From contig OW386287.2 in the NCBI GenBank assembly GCA_936432065.2, positions 74,899,804-74,963,803 on the forward strand: DNA of 64,000 nt. The letters run 5' to 3'. Position numbers and translations under genes: made by a program. The DNA is from Rutpela maculata. Lineage: Eukaryota > Arthropoda > Insecta > Coleoptera > Cerambycidae. Positions 11,601-22,571 of this stretch are shown piece after piece. Position 1 is the stretch's first letter. Each line of letters opens with the position of its first letter. The notes below the pieces were generated by a model. It was not told where the DNA came from. It worked only from the letters and a program-made list of their open reading frames with translations, and did not search any database.

Positions 11601-12349
11601 AAGGTCTAACTCATTTGTATCTACCCATTCCAAAAACCCAGAGTACAGATGTCGATTTAAAATATCACTGAATCAGCGAAACGGTGATTTTTGAATTCGT
11701 ATTTGTGATTGGCCGGATGCAGTGAATTATGAATCGATAATTCACTACAGTGAATTATAAGTACGATTTTTCACCAAAAAAATGCTAATAATTGTCATAT
11801 AATTAAATGGGTGTAGAAAAACTATTATTTTAAAATACAGTATTAATGCTCAACCCCGCCCCGTTCACTTTGAATCTCAAAATGTCGGGTTCTATTGATT
11901 CGATCTTCAATTTTTTTTTGCGTTTTAAAGGTGAGATGTTGCTGTAAAACTCTTATTCAGAACACGTTCTCGATATATCCAACCGTTAGTCCAATAAGCA
12001 GCAAAACGTAAATTTCAAAAAACCCAATTTTTCGTTTTTTCGAATTTTGACCGATAAATACTGTTTTTTTTTTTTTGGCCATAAACATTACGAACAAAAA
12101 TGTAGTCAATTCATTAACCTACATTTAGAAAAAAGAAATTCAAGATTGCTCCACCCGAATTCGAGATAATTGAATTTAAAGATTCGCAGTCGGGCCACCA
12201 TTTTGAACGGCCGCCATATTTGAAAGCTACCTCCTCATGATGGACCACCCCAGATTTTTTTGCTCCACATGAGCCCAGAAACAGCTGGTAAAAGTTTCAT
12301 TCAGTCCCCCCAAGTTATAATGACTTTAGGAGGTCTGGCACATGGTCTA
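8603..12349 (-). mobile_element. Long-TIR DNA transposon carrying nuclease-CXC protein (copy a)
   Basis: The terminal inverted repeats are about 490 bases each: 8603-9092 against 11848-12349. Outer ends are TAGACCATGTGCCAGACCT and its complement. Further matches include AGCTTTCAAATATGGCGGCC, TTTAAATTCAATTATCTCG, AACGGTTGG and GGGGCGGGG at the inner edge. The interior is filled by one decayed coding region on the - strand (9227-11491). TIRs plus a single internal gene is the layout of a class II transposon. The target duplication was not resolved. Confidence 0.8.
9227..11491 (-). pseudogene. FEN/PIN-like nuclease with C-terminal CXC domain, decayed (copy a)
   Basis: Adjacent open frames on the - strand add up to one protein with frameshifts. 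In order they show WMKYIDLVELLLAFLR then REGNW and PWCFALDRVNY; DTQTAGGTKGFS; then nuclease-like acidic motifs CIIDAMAVLQ, KADSRMMLHA, NDTDVLVLAV and SGCDIVSAFTGQGK. These follow the order of acidic motifs in FEN1/XPG-type PIN-fold nucleases. Next come MPPCKDTLRQHNKRANYQ and a cysteine-rich CXC tail (CHCKRNCVPETCSC, then CGCKEC), ending in an acidic stretch before the stop at 9227. The fold call is inferred from motifs; kinship to Academ-type transposon proteins is possible but untested. Confidence 0.75.
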
Positions 12350-13734
12350 TTCCTGACGCCAGGAAAGTGTCGTGGATAGTTAAAAGTGTGTAATGTTATG
12401 TGAAATTGTTGTTTGTTAAGAATTTATTGGTCGAGACTGAATTTAGAGACAAAAATGGGCAAGGAACAAAAAAGTTAAAAAAAATAGATTGAATAGAGAG
12501 GGGTTGGTTGTAAGTTTTGGTGAGGATTAAAGGTGGGGAAAGGAAAAGTTGTCGTAGAGGATTGCGAGACGAAACTCTTGCCGCTACACCACCATTTCTT
12601 ATTACTAAAATTGTTAATGAGTGTAATATATACTACTAGTAAATTTATTGTGATTATTAGGAAACACATTAGTAAAATGTATAAAAAAAAATAGTGATAG
12701 GAAATAACATTTCGCAAGATTTCTATTTATTACAAACCATAAAAAAAAGTGTAAAAAATATTTGTTTAAATTTTAAATTACTAATAACTTTTTCATTTAC
12801 CAATCTATTTTGTTAAAAAAATGGGGTTCTTCCTCTGGCTAACACTAACTTACTCTCCAAATTTCAATACAATCGGGTTTTTCTTTCTTGAGTTATCGTG
12901 CTTACAAGAAACGTGACGGACGGATAGACGGACGGACAGACGGACATTTTGAAAGTTGTTCAGAATTCGTTCACTAACATAATGATATAAAAATTTTTTC
13001 TCTACGAGCGATATTTACTGATTTAGAAATGTGCCGATCAAATACAATATACTCTTCGTTTTTGCGAAGAGTATAATAATCTATGTACAGGATTCGAAGT
13101 TTTCTCTAACACTATGGCAGATAGACAAAAACCAATATTGGTGTCCTGAGCTCGATTTTTGAGAAACAAATAATGGCGTAAACCGCGATCGTCTATCTTT
13201 TTCGACTACCGAGCTACACAGCGTTTTTGGAAAATTGGCATTTTTGGAGGACCTCTATATCTCAATTACCAAGTGTCGAATCGAAAATCGAGTAACACAT
13301 TCTCAAGGCACTTTCTTGTGTAAAATCCGTGGCTGATAAGAAGAAAATTATGTATGCCTCAGTTTTCGAGATATAGACATAACTTGTTTCATTTTTACCT
13401 GTAAATTATTTCATTATTCGATCACAACTTAAATTAGCTATCCATCGGATATCTCTAGAAAAAGTGGTTAATTTTCGAAAAATTTTATATATTTGTGAGG
13501 AAAAGGAGGCCATGGGAAACTATTAACAACACTTCTTATGATATAAAATCATTTTGCCAAAAATAGGAAAAACTAAACTACAATAAATATTCGAAATGTC
13601 TTCTATTGACATGTATGCATTTTTGACACTTCTCCTTACAGCATTTGTTCCATTTCCAATCATGACAGGAGTTATTGTCCGAAATGCAGCTAACGTTTTG
13701 TTTTTCAATTCCTCTATGTTATTAGAACGTTCTC

Positions 13735-14325
13735 TATACCGGGTGTCACAGAATAGTGGCTCCCCCTATATTTACTTTATTTTTTAACTTATCAATTTGA
13801 AATTTGGGGTGCATAAACTACCTATAAAAATGGATTTTTCTACATAAAGAACGGCATGAGACCATTTCCGGTTTACCCGGAAATGACCGCAACTTTCGAT
13901 TTTTAAATGGAACACCCTGTATATTTTTACATATTTGGATTCAAGACAACATTCTGAGTATACCATGAGATTTTCGTGAGTTTTTGAGTCGATGTTCAGT
14001 TTTTTTAAGCATTTTAAGACATTTGTCTAGAGTGCTTTAGAATACCAAAATTTGTTCTACGGCAGGTAAAGTCCAAGGGAAAAATATAATTTCTCATGGT
14101 ATACTCAGAATGTTGACTTGAATCCAAATATGTAAAAAATACAGGGTGTTCCATTTAAACATCGAAAGTTGCGGTCATTTCCGGGTAAACCGGAAATGAT
14201 CTCATACCATTTTTTATGTCCAAAAATACATTTTTACATGTAGTTTATGTACGCCAAATTTTAAATTGATGTTAAAAAATAAAGGAAATATAGGGGGGAG
14301 CCACTATTCTGTGGCACCCGGTATA
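13735..14325. mobile_element. Palindromic MITE inserted in the mariner transposase
   Basis: Ends are TATACCGGGTG and CACCCGGTATA, and almost the whole 590 bases fold back on itself. Paired phrases include CACAGAATAGTGGCTCCCCC, TTTCCGGTTTACCCGGAAAT and TGGAACACCCTGTA. A TA target duplication fits the ends, as for Tc1/mariner MITEs. The insertion separates the transposase phrase IWGYLK from its C-terminal region, so it is younger than that element. Confidence 0.85.
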
Positions 14326-14719
14326 CAATATTTTTTAAATAACCCCAAATCCAAATATCGCCAGGGGTTATATCAGGAGATCTAGCTGACCACAAAATAA
14401 GACCATTATTTCCTAAAAATTAAACAATATCTAAACTACTTTGTTGAGAATTGAGAATTTAAATAATTTCGTGTTTCATTTGACGCATAACCTGGGGCGC
14501 CATCGTGTTGGTAAATTAATCTTTGAAATTGTCTTACAGGCATATTGTCTACAAAAGGCTCTATTTCTTGTCGCAGAATGTTAATACAATTTTCGATATT
14601 CAAATTACCGTGAAAAAAATGAGGACCTATTAAACCTGTAAAATCACACCATACACCAAATCCAAATCGTCCTTGATGATTAACTGTAGCGGTTACATGC
14701 GGCTTTTCATGATCTCAAT

Positions 14720-14757
14720 CGTGGCCTACGTAAATGATTCCATCAGGCCACCGCATT
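14720..14757 (+). repeat. 38-base inverted repeat, left partner
   Basis: The sequence beginning CGTGGCCTACGTAAATG and ending CCACCGCATT is an exact reverse complement of 16453-16490. Both lie within the broken mariner transposase, one in each half. See the right partner and the finding. Confidence 0.85.
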
Positions 14758-15331
14758 AAATTTAATGGCGGCCGTCGGAGTCCTAGCATTACGGTACATA
14801 CCGAAACCTTTTTAACGCTTTCTTGAACGTTTCTAATAAAATTATATGAACAAAAAATGTAAATGTATGCTTAAAAATGATTTACTTTATATAATTAATA
14901 ATAAACTATATTATAAAAACACAAATAGTTTTCTAAAAATAAATAAATAAACAATTTGTAAATGATTACCCATCAGTATTATACTATAAAATTAAATATA
15001 TCTATAAAACTAAAATACACACTTGATTGATTATTGATTCAAAATAAAATAAACACTTTTAATAATAGTTAAAACAAAACAAAAAATAATTATTTCTTTA
15101 AACTCTAACAGCAATAAATTTTGGGTAACAAAAATTTAAAATGCCTCTATAATAATAAGTCACAACAGTTATTGTTATAAATATTAAAAGATCAGTACAT
15201 ACACAAGTATGTACAACATATTTATTTTAAATTTAATTCCTATTACAGAGATTGCAACTTATCAACTTGCCTTTTTTTTATCACAGTTTATTTTAATCTC
15301 TTTATTGCTAGTATTTTTTTTCCGGTAATTG

Positions 15332-15690
15332 TTAAGAACACCGACTTCTGGAATTTCTCCAATTTTTTTGCATAAATGTGTTCACAGATGTTATATAAAC
15401 GTTTCTGATAGTTGAAATGTTCCGCTTATTTTGGAAAACTACCCCCTACAATATTGGTATTTTTAATAAAAAAAAATTATTGTCTTTACCATAAATAAAA
15501 TTATTTAGAGGACAATACACCTACTTACTACTTCCGATATTTCGCATTTTTTTTTCGAAACTACCCCCATTGTAGGGGGTAGTTTTCCAAAATAAGCACA
15601 ACATTTCAACTATCAGAAACGATTACTATAACGTCTGTGAACACATCTATGCAAAAAAATTGGAGAAATTCAAGAAGCCGGCGTTCTTAA
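15332..15690. mobile_element. MITE with TTAA at both ends
   Basis: The left end reads TTAAGAACACCGACTTCTGG and the right end is its imperfect complement finishing TTCTTAA. Inner arms match over CCAATTTTTTTGCATA, TGTGTTCACAGA, ATAGTTGAAATGTT and TTTTGGAAAACTACCCCCTA. The 359 bases have no ORF. TTAA at both ends would suit a piggyBac-type target, but the duplication cannot be separated from the TIR by eye. Confidence 0.8.
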
Positions 15691-16452
15691 AAATGCCTTT
15701 TTTTTCTTATTACACCTCATTTGTTTTTCTTCCCTTATATGATTATTTGTCACTTCAGAATAATTGTTCAACAATATATTAGAAAAGTATGTCAAACAAA
15801 TACGAATTAGTTGCAGTTTTTGCATATCACAACTATCGCAGGTTTCTGTCTATTTCGTTTCTAATTTTTTTTTTTTTGGACTTTATGTTTAGAAAGTCAT
15901 TTTCAATCTTCCAGATATCAAACTCTGGATTTGGGTCGTTCATTAAAAATTGTAGGAACAGCATCTTCACAAAGTTTATGGATTTTTCGAGGAAGTGTTA
16001 GAAGAGTTCCATCATCTCTTTTGACAGAATCTTCAGTAATTAAAAATTGCTTACTAAAATCATTAACACAAATTACTGAACTTTTATTCTGGATAAAATG
16101 TTTTCGGTGAATGCTGTGAGACCATTTTTTGAAAGGTTCTTGTCCGACGGAACGCGAAACACAGTAGTATATCGTTGTTTATTGTAATTTGATTTGAATC
16201 CTGGCACACAACAACATCGACGGGGCATTCTTACCTGAGTTTAATTGACATTCATTAATTAAGGGCACTTTCATAATGTTCACAGTATAAATATACATTA
16301 ATAAATCAAGATCAAATTTCAATAACTGTTATGATTATTAAGTATTAGGAGGTTGAATCATTTATTTATAATCGCGCGAAATCCACCCGCAGCCCAGTAG
16401 CTTTGTAAAACCGAAGGACTCCTTTCGTGACGTCACAGTCGGATTCGAGTGC

Positions 16453-16490
16453 AATGCGGTGGCCTGATGGAATCATTTACGTAGGCCACG
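16453..16490 (-). repeat. 38-base inverted repeat, right partner
   Basis: Exact reverse complement of 14720-14757. The transposase reading frame runs into this block on the - strand and then becomes antisense to itself in motif content. This points to an inversion or a foldback-type duplication inside the element. Confidence 0.8.
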
Positions 16491-17471
16491 GCTCAATGGT
16501 GGTTATTATGTCGATTAAAAATTCCGGCACTGCTGATATGGGCCTCGTCTGTCCATATAATTGTTCCCTCAAATCCTGGCAATCGAGACGCCTTTGGGTA
16601 AAGATGGTGACTAATCCTAATTTTGTAGGATTTGAATTTATCTTTCTTAAGCAACGCAACGCAGTTGTTTTTGGGATTCCGAAATTTTCCTGTATTTCGC
16701 GAGACGATATATTAGGATTTTCTCTTACAGTTTCTAAAACAACATTTTCTATAGCTTCTCTACCTGCTTTATTATATATTTTTGCTAGAGGTTTTGCAAC
16801 GGATCCAAACTCTTTTAAATTTTGTTGTAGCCTTTTGAATATATTTATGTCTGGCTGTCTCTTATCTGGATAACTAAAAATATTGTTTAGGCGGCACTTT
16901 TGGCACAAAGTTTTGCTGTCCATAACTTACCTAGTAAAATAAAGCTCGGCAGCTAAATTTGAATCTTCTCCGCATTCTATAAAACACTTAATCATATCAT
17001 ATTTTTCACCATTATTAAATTTAATCATTTTTAACAATGCTCACTCACAATTAACTCACAAATTAGTTTTTGACATTTACGATTATTTCGATTTTCTTTT
17101 TTACCATGGCCTTCTCTATAAATATTAAAAGTGCAATAAATATGCATAGAAGACAATTCGAACAATTAATGTAGAATGGTTTTTCCTATTTTTGGCAAAA
17201 TTATTTTATATTATAAGAATTGCTGTGTTGTTGTTGTTAATAGTTTTCCATGACCTCCTCACAAATATATTAAATTTTTTGAAAATTAACCAACTTTTCT
17301 AGAGATAAAGATGACATAATAGTCCACTCAAATTAGGAAAAAAAACGCCGTTTTAAAGAAAGATTTTGAACAGTAGTTTATTTGCATAGATAGTAAGTAC
17401 TCAACTTTTAGAACAATTTTTTGCTTATGCGCAGAAAAAAAAGACATGATTTTTGAGATAGGTACATACAT

Positions 17472-18341
17472 ATACAATGTCCGCCACTTAAAACTCCCCA
17501 GACTCGTAACTTCCTTATTTTTTAAGCTACGACCATGTTCGGCACATCAAATTGTAGATATTTCTAAAGCCTTTAAATATGCATACAGAGTGATTTAAAA
17601 AAAAACTTTTGAAAAAATTATTACGAAAAAAAAATTAATTTCCTTGAATATTTTTTTCCCTCACCCTGTACATGAACAGTGTTAATGTTTTCGTATAAAG
17701 TGATTTAAAAAAAAACTTTTGAAAAAATTATTACGAAAAAAAAATTAATTTCCTTGAATATTTTTTTCCCCTCACCCTGTACATGAACAGTGTTAATGTT
17801 TTCGTATAAAGGTTTTAATTAGCTTCAATTTATATTATTACGTCATATTCGAAATTCTTTTTGGTTTTAGAGAAAGAAATTAAAAACACTCCTTCCAATT
17901 CCAAACTGATTTTTTTTTAAATAACTGAAAAAATGTAAATAATAATTTTATGCTTTATTTGTAAAAGACATATCACAAACAATCCTCAACGTAACAAAAC
18001 AGCAACAATAAACAAAAGAAATAAATATTTTTAAAAATAAACTTTATTAAAATGTACTAAATAATAGGAAATTTCAAAATTTTTGTGTAATTTTTTTTTT
18101 AACCGTAAATTGAAGCTAATTAAAGCCTTTATAAGAAAACATTAACACAGTTCATGTACAAGGTGAGGGAAAAAAATATTCAAGGAAATCAATTTTTTTT
18201 ACGTAATAATTTTTTCAAAAATTTTTTTTTAAAATCACTCTGTATGCATGTTTAAAGGCCTTAAAAATATCTACAATTTGATGTGCCGAACAAATAAGGA
18301 AGTTACGAGTCTGGGGAGTTTTAAGTGGCGGACCCTGTATA
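17472..18341. mobile_element. Foldback element with internal 110-base tandem duplication
   Basis: Arms pair over GTCCGCCACTTAAAACTCCC, CCAGACTCGTAACTTCC and TCTACAATTTGATGTGCCGA-type phrases. The unit beginning GTGATTTAAAAAAAAAC occurs at 17590-17699 and again at 17700-17810, nearly identical, and once more inverted in the right arm. There is no ORF. The outer ends carry CCCTGTATA, a phrase shared by many foldbacks in this window. Confidence 0.75.
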
Positions 18342-19128
18342 TACGTTTTTTCGTGTTTTTCTTCATTTAAACTTTCATATTTCGAAAAGTACACGTTTTT
18401 AAGGCTAAACGAACGTGGGTAAACGTGTTCAGAATACGATTTTTACAGAAAAGCTTCTACACATTTTCCGGATTATCCCATTGGTTTTTCCGGAAAAGCC
18501 AAAAATGTGTTTTATTTATTTTGAATGTAAATATCTCGAAAAGCACGCGATTTTAGGGCTAAATGAACATAAATAAACTTATTCAGAATGAGATTTTCTA
18601 CAAAAAAGCTCCTATATATTTTTCGATTATCCCATTGGTTTTTCTGAAAAAGCTTCTTGAAGAATATATATTTGCTTTTTCTTAATTTTTTTTTCATTTG
18701 GACGTATATATCTCGGAAAGCACGCATTTTTAAGGCTAATGAACATTACTAAACTTGTTCAGAATGTGATTTCCTACAAAAAAGGTTCTGTATATTTGAG
18801 AGACATATACGTCAAAATGAAAAAAAAAACACGAAAAAGCAAATATATATATATTCTTCAAGAAGCTTTTCCGAAAAAACCAATGGGATAATCGGAAAAA
18901 TGTATAGGAGCTTTTTTACAGGAAACAAGTTTACCTATGTTCATTTGGCCCTAAAATCGCGCACTTTTCGAGATATTTGTATTCAAAATAAAAAAACACG
19001 AAAAAAACATATATATTTTTCAAGTCGCTTTTCCGGAAAAGCTAGTGGGATAATCGGAAAAATGTATAGACATTTTTTTGTTGGAAGTCGTATTCTGAAC
19101 ACGTTTACCTATGTTCGTTTAGCCTTAA

Positions 19129-20817
19129 CCCATTAAACCCTGAAACTATTTTTTTTTGAAAAATTTATTTTTTTCTTCTGATAATTATTGAGTGGATGGA
19201 GTTTAGTCATAAAAAAATATTTAAAAAAATTAAAAATTTTTGTAATTTTTCAAAAAATGCTGTCCTTTTAAAAGGACAGTAGGTTTACATACTACTATAA
19301 AATAAAATATTCAAAAGTGCTTAAGAAATAGCTAAATTGTGTGATAGTGTACGAAACAGTCCTTGGGATGTAAACCTATATCACATTTTCAGCACATAAA
19401 ATTAGATTTCTTGTGGCACACAGCTCATTGTCGCTGATTTTCATTATATAGAATTAGGTGGTCTAATCTGTCGTAACGAGGAAACTCATACTAATTTTTG
19501 GGAGGTTTCGAAGGTCAATTTTTCATTGTTCTTTAGTAAGTCTTCAGTATCTCTGTAGCTATAGATCTTCGAAACTCTAATTGATCTTGCTTTCCGCCAT
19601 TACTTGTGTGTAGTTGCCAAGAATATTGCACAGCCATAACTATGCAGTGAGCAAACAGGGGAAAATGCCATTTTTTTCCTGTGATGGCCACTCTATATTC
19701 GCTTAAGTTTTGATCAGCGCGATCTCACAGTCTCGGTTATATGATTTTATTAGTCGAGGTTGATTTATCTGAATGTGTGTTTTTTTTCTGATTGTGAAAA
19801 TAATTTTACTTTATTTAGTAGTAAAACTGTTAGGGCATTAGAAACTAGCGATTACAACTTCCTTGTCAGCTACAAAATACTCGAAATATCCTCGTGGGTA
19901 AATGTATTTGAAAAACAGAGAATCTGATTTATCACTTCTTCATCGAAGAACAACTGAAAAGTGGCAAGAGGTGTGAGATTATTCTGCGCAGATGAAACAA
20001 CTTTCCAATCGGAAAAATCTTTTACAACCAAATCCTGCTTTATGTAGTGAAACTCTTTCAGATATTTTGGTCTTCATTCCACGAATGTTGTTATAGGTTT
20101 ATTATCGTCACTATTCCAATCCTCCTTTTGTTCCTCCTATAATTCTAATGGCATTTGCAATTGTACTTCTGCTGTGAATTGTGCTGCAGGTAAATTATTT
20201 GTCTCAAAAAAATCTTCAGCTCCTGAATCTTCATCAGTTTCGCAATCCTCATTGGCATTTTCTGGTGGAAAAATAGCTATTTCTTCCTGAACCTCAACAT
20301 TATCGTTATTTTCTATATCTTCCAGTAACTGAACAAGAGTCAACGATCTTTTCCAATAACTGAAAGGAAATGAACATATTATAGTCGATAGTAATAAATA
20401 AATCCACCGTCCTATTAAAACGTAGTAATGGATAAACCTACCGTCCTTTTAAAAGGACGGCTTACTTTTTCATTATTTATTTTGCAAAATTTAAATAAAA
20501 ATTTGAGGTAATCATATTAGACAAGTTTCTGAATCATTAGTGTACTCAAATATAACAACAAGTAATCATAACTATTAATAGTAATAACAATTACTTACCT
20601 AGAGTTACTCGTTGTAGATAGCACGTGATCACAACAACAAACAAATACGCATAACACTTGAAAATCGGGACAGTACTACTTTACATGTGCTTCAGTTTGC
20701 TTTATAATATTCCAAAATTTGAAGTATATGTGTCGCCATCCATATTCTAGTACTTATACTAGTTTCAGCTGAACCGAATTCTACCGTCCTTTTAAAAGGA
20801 CAGTAGAGCAATATGGG
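19129..20817 (-). mobile_element. piggyBac-like element with TTAA target duplication
   Basis: TTAA at 19125-19128 and again at 20818-20821 flanks termini starting CCCATTAAACCC and, on the other strand, CCCATATTGCTC. CCC-starting TIRs with a TTAA duplication are the hallmark of piggyBac. The matching arm of the host foldback, near 18395, shows the same flank with a single TTAA. The interior (1689 bases) contains a degenerate N-terminal transposase on the - strand. It also has subterminal copies of a palindrome, CTGTCCTTTTAAAAGGACAG or close variants, at about 19260, 20440 and 20785. Confidence 0.88.
19860..20343 (-). pseudogene. piggyBac transposase N-terminal remnant
   Basis: The open part starts at 20343 and has the acidic N-terminus usual in piggyBac transposases (ENANEDCETDEDSGAEDFF). 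After a stop the frame continues with KDFSDWKVVSS and FQLFFDEEVINQI, a typical entry to the piggyBac DDE region, then a stop. The catalytic aspartates and the cysteine-rich C-terminus are absent, so this is a remnant only. Confidence 0.75.
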
Positions 20818-22408
20818 TTAAAAACGCGTACTTTTCGAGATATATACGTCTAAATGAAAAAAAAACACGAAAAAACGTATGTATATGTATATATTTCAAA
20901 AATCATTTCTTTTTTTTTGCACATAAGCAAAACCTTGTTCTAAAAGTTGAATACTTACTTCCTATGCAGAGACACTGCTGTTCAGAATTTTTCTCCGCTA
21001 TTTTCCTAATTTGAGTGGACTATAATGATATATCGTTCGATAGCTAATTTAAGTTCTGATCGAAAAATACATTAAAAAAAAAACAAAAGTTATGTCTATA
21101 TATCGAAAACTGAGGCATGCATAATTTTCTTTTCATCAGCCACGGATTCTACTCAAAAAAGTGCCTTAAGAATATCTCACTTGATTTTCGATTCGACACT
21201 TGGTAATTGAGATATAGAGGTCATCCAAAAATACCAATTTTCCAAAAACGCTCTGTAGTTCGATAATGGAAAAAGTTGACGATGGCGGTTTGCGCCTTTG
21301 TGCCTCGAAAATCGAGCTCAGGAAACATATTGGTTTTTATCCATTTGCCTTAGTTTTAGAGAAAACCCCAAATCCCATTTAATTTGGTCCATCCTCTACA
21401 GTCATAGTTAGATTTAGAAAAGTTCGAATTTACTTTTTTATTTTTACAGGCATAGAGAAAAATGCTGCCCAAATGCATCTGCCATCATTTTACTGTCGCT
21501 GATTAAATTCAACATAATATATAGAACATATATGCTCCCTTGATGTTAGTATGAAATGGGATAACCGGTTCATTCTAAAAAATTTTAGGGCAGAGGTTAA
21601 AAAAAAAGAATAATAAGTTGCACTACTTTATAGACCTTAATCGTTTGTGAGAGAGTTAGTTCGAGTTAAGTCGAATCGTTTATTAAGAAAGTCTGTCTGT
21701 GGTCGCAATTCGAGTCCAAACCACTGGATCGATTGTGAATAGTCGCAGCTCCAAGCATAATCACAAAATCTCTCGTGGCTCAAATATGGGGTAGTGGATC
21801 ATTAAATACAGGTAAGGAAAGGGAAATATATGTTCTTTTCCAAAACGATTCTAAATATTTGATCTACCTTAACACTACTGTCTTCATACTACTATTGTCA
21901 TGATGAATTGTTTTTAGAAAACGTAAGGTGGGCGGCTGCGGCGGGCAGGGTTTAAAACATTAAATATTTTTCTCTCTAAAACAGCTCTAACAATTGTTAT
22001 TAAAATCATGTCATGACTAGTTCCTACTAGAAAATATAGGGAAGAAGGCTGTGAGGAGATGTGAAATGAGAAATGTTATAGAAAATTTTATACAAGTTTT
22101 TCTTACATTTTTTTTTAATTTATCTTGTATAAAAGAGGCAGTTTACCTGGGGGAATTTTTATTTTTAAACTGCTATCAGCACCCTCTAGACATTTTTCAA
22201 AGTTCAATTTACTAAAAAATATGTTTTCGGTCAAGCAAGAGCAAAATCCGAAAATTTATGATCACACTGAAAATTTGTTGTCATTTACATCTATAGTTTA
22301 TTTACCTTACCCCACGTTGTATGTACGGTAATATAATCCAATTTGATGAAATTCAATACAGCGTAAAAACCCTATAACATAGACAGTAAAAGCAAGGTTT
22401 CCTTAGAA

Positions 22409-22571
22409 ATGGATAGTAAAATGAATACCTCTGAAAGAACTGTGCTGTTACGTAGTCGAGAAGAATTTAACAGAGGCTGTGGACTTACACTATTTTTTGC
22501 TATTATTTGCGTAATAGATGTCTTTGGTGTATTCCCCATTGTAACTTTGCCTAGAGCAATAATAAACTGTG
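22409..22571 (+). CDS. Transporter exon 1 (start and TM1)
   Basis: It opens with ATG at 22409 and a short cytosolic N-terminus of about 23 residues, then TM1. The donor is GTAATA at 22572, in phase 1. The following intron is only 53 bases. An alternative donor GTGAGT at 22585 was considered, but the 22571 join (G|GA, glycine) gives better family continuity. Confidence 0.85.

Larger units (their letters stand above)
7990..13077 (-). repeat. Repeat family K, copy 1, split by a later insertion
   Basis: The two halves, 7990-8602 and 12350-13077, match the two halves of the uninterrupted copy at 52362-53450. The ends read ATTATACTCTTCGCCG on the left and GCGAAGAGTATAAT on the right. Read on the - strand, a tRNA-like box A region (TGGTGTAGCGGCAAGAG, near 12593) precedes a good box B (GGGTTCGATCCC, near 8207). 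A block of repeated GGAC/GGACAGAC units sits near 12915. The 3.75 kb element at 8603-12349 interrupts it. Confidence 0.65.
13566..16923 (-). pseudogene. Mariner-like transposase, decayed and interrupted
   Basis: The N-terminal piece (16923 to 16477) has a helix-turn-helix pattern with REAIENVVLETVRENPNIS followed by IPKTTALRCLRKI. The catalytic half reappears from 14720 down to 14340. It shows EKPHVTATVNHQGRFGFGVW, then IGPHFFHG, the second catalytic aspartate in YQHDGAPGYASNETRNYL, and WSARSPDITPGD then IWGYLK around the third. The C-terminus lies at 13708 to 13523, beyond a foldback insertion. Stops and frame breaks are present, and the stretch that should hold the first catalytic D is disrupted by an inverted 38-base repeat. 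It is not functional. Confidence 0.75.
18342..20955. mobile_element. Foldback with internal repeated modules, hosting a piggyBac
   Basis: Left arm (18342-18800) and right arm (18801-19124 plus 20822-20955) are reverse complements. Each arm repeats a module containing CCATTGGTTTTTCCG, TTTCGAAAAGTACACG-type phrases and AAGGCTAAACGAACG. The piggyBac at 19129-20817 sits in the right arm; the undisturbed left arm gives the empty-site sequence. Small open frames here are by-products of the repeats. Confidence 0.7.
17320..21022. mobile_element. 3.7 kb TIR element inserted in repeat R
   Basis: The ends are TAGTCCACTCAAATTAGGAA and its complement at 21003-21022. The arms extend about 130 bases, with TACTCAACTTTTAGAACAA-type phrases near 17400 answered near 20945. 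It splits a copy of repeat R: the phrase GAGATAAAGATGACATA at 17301-17318 continues as TGATATATCG at 21026. The undivided version occurs near 5800. It carries no gene of its own. Its interior is two further foldbacks and a piggyBac. Confidence 0.75.
13083..21400 (-). mobile_element. Mariner-like transposon with about 500-base TIRs, heavily nested
   Basis: The left arm 13083-13630 is inverted relative to the right arm, which is split into 17110-17320 and 21023-21400. Shared phrases are GGCAGATAGACAAAAACCAA, TCGAAAATCGAGT, TGTGAGGA, TTGCCAAAAATAGGAAAAA and GTCTTCTAT. A dead mariner-type transposase sits between the arms on the - strand. Inserted within are a foldback (13735-14325), a TTAA-ended MITE (15332-15690) and a 3.7 kb TIR element in the right arm (17320-21022), which itself hosts a piggyBac. 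Subtracting these leaves roughly 3.6 kb. Confidence 0.65.
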
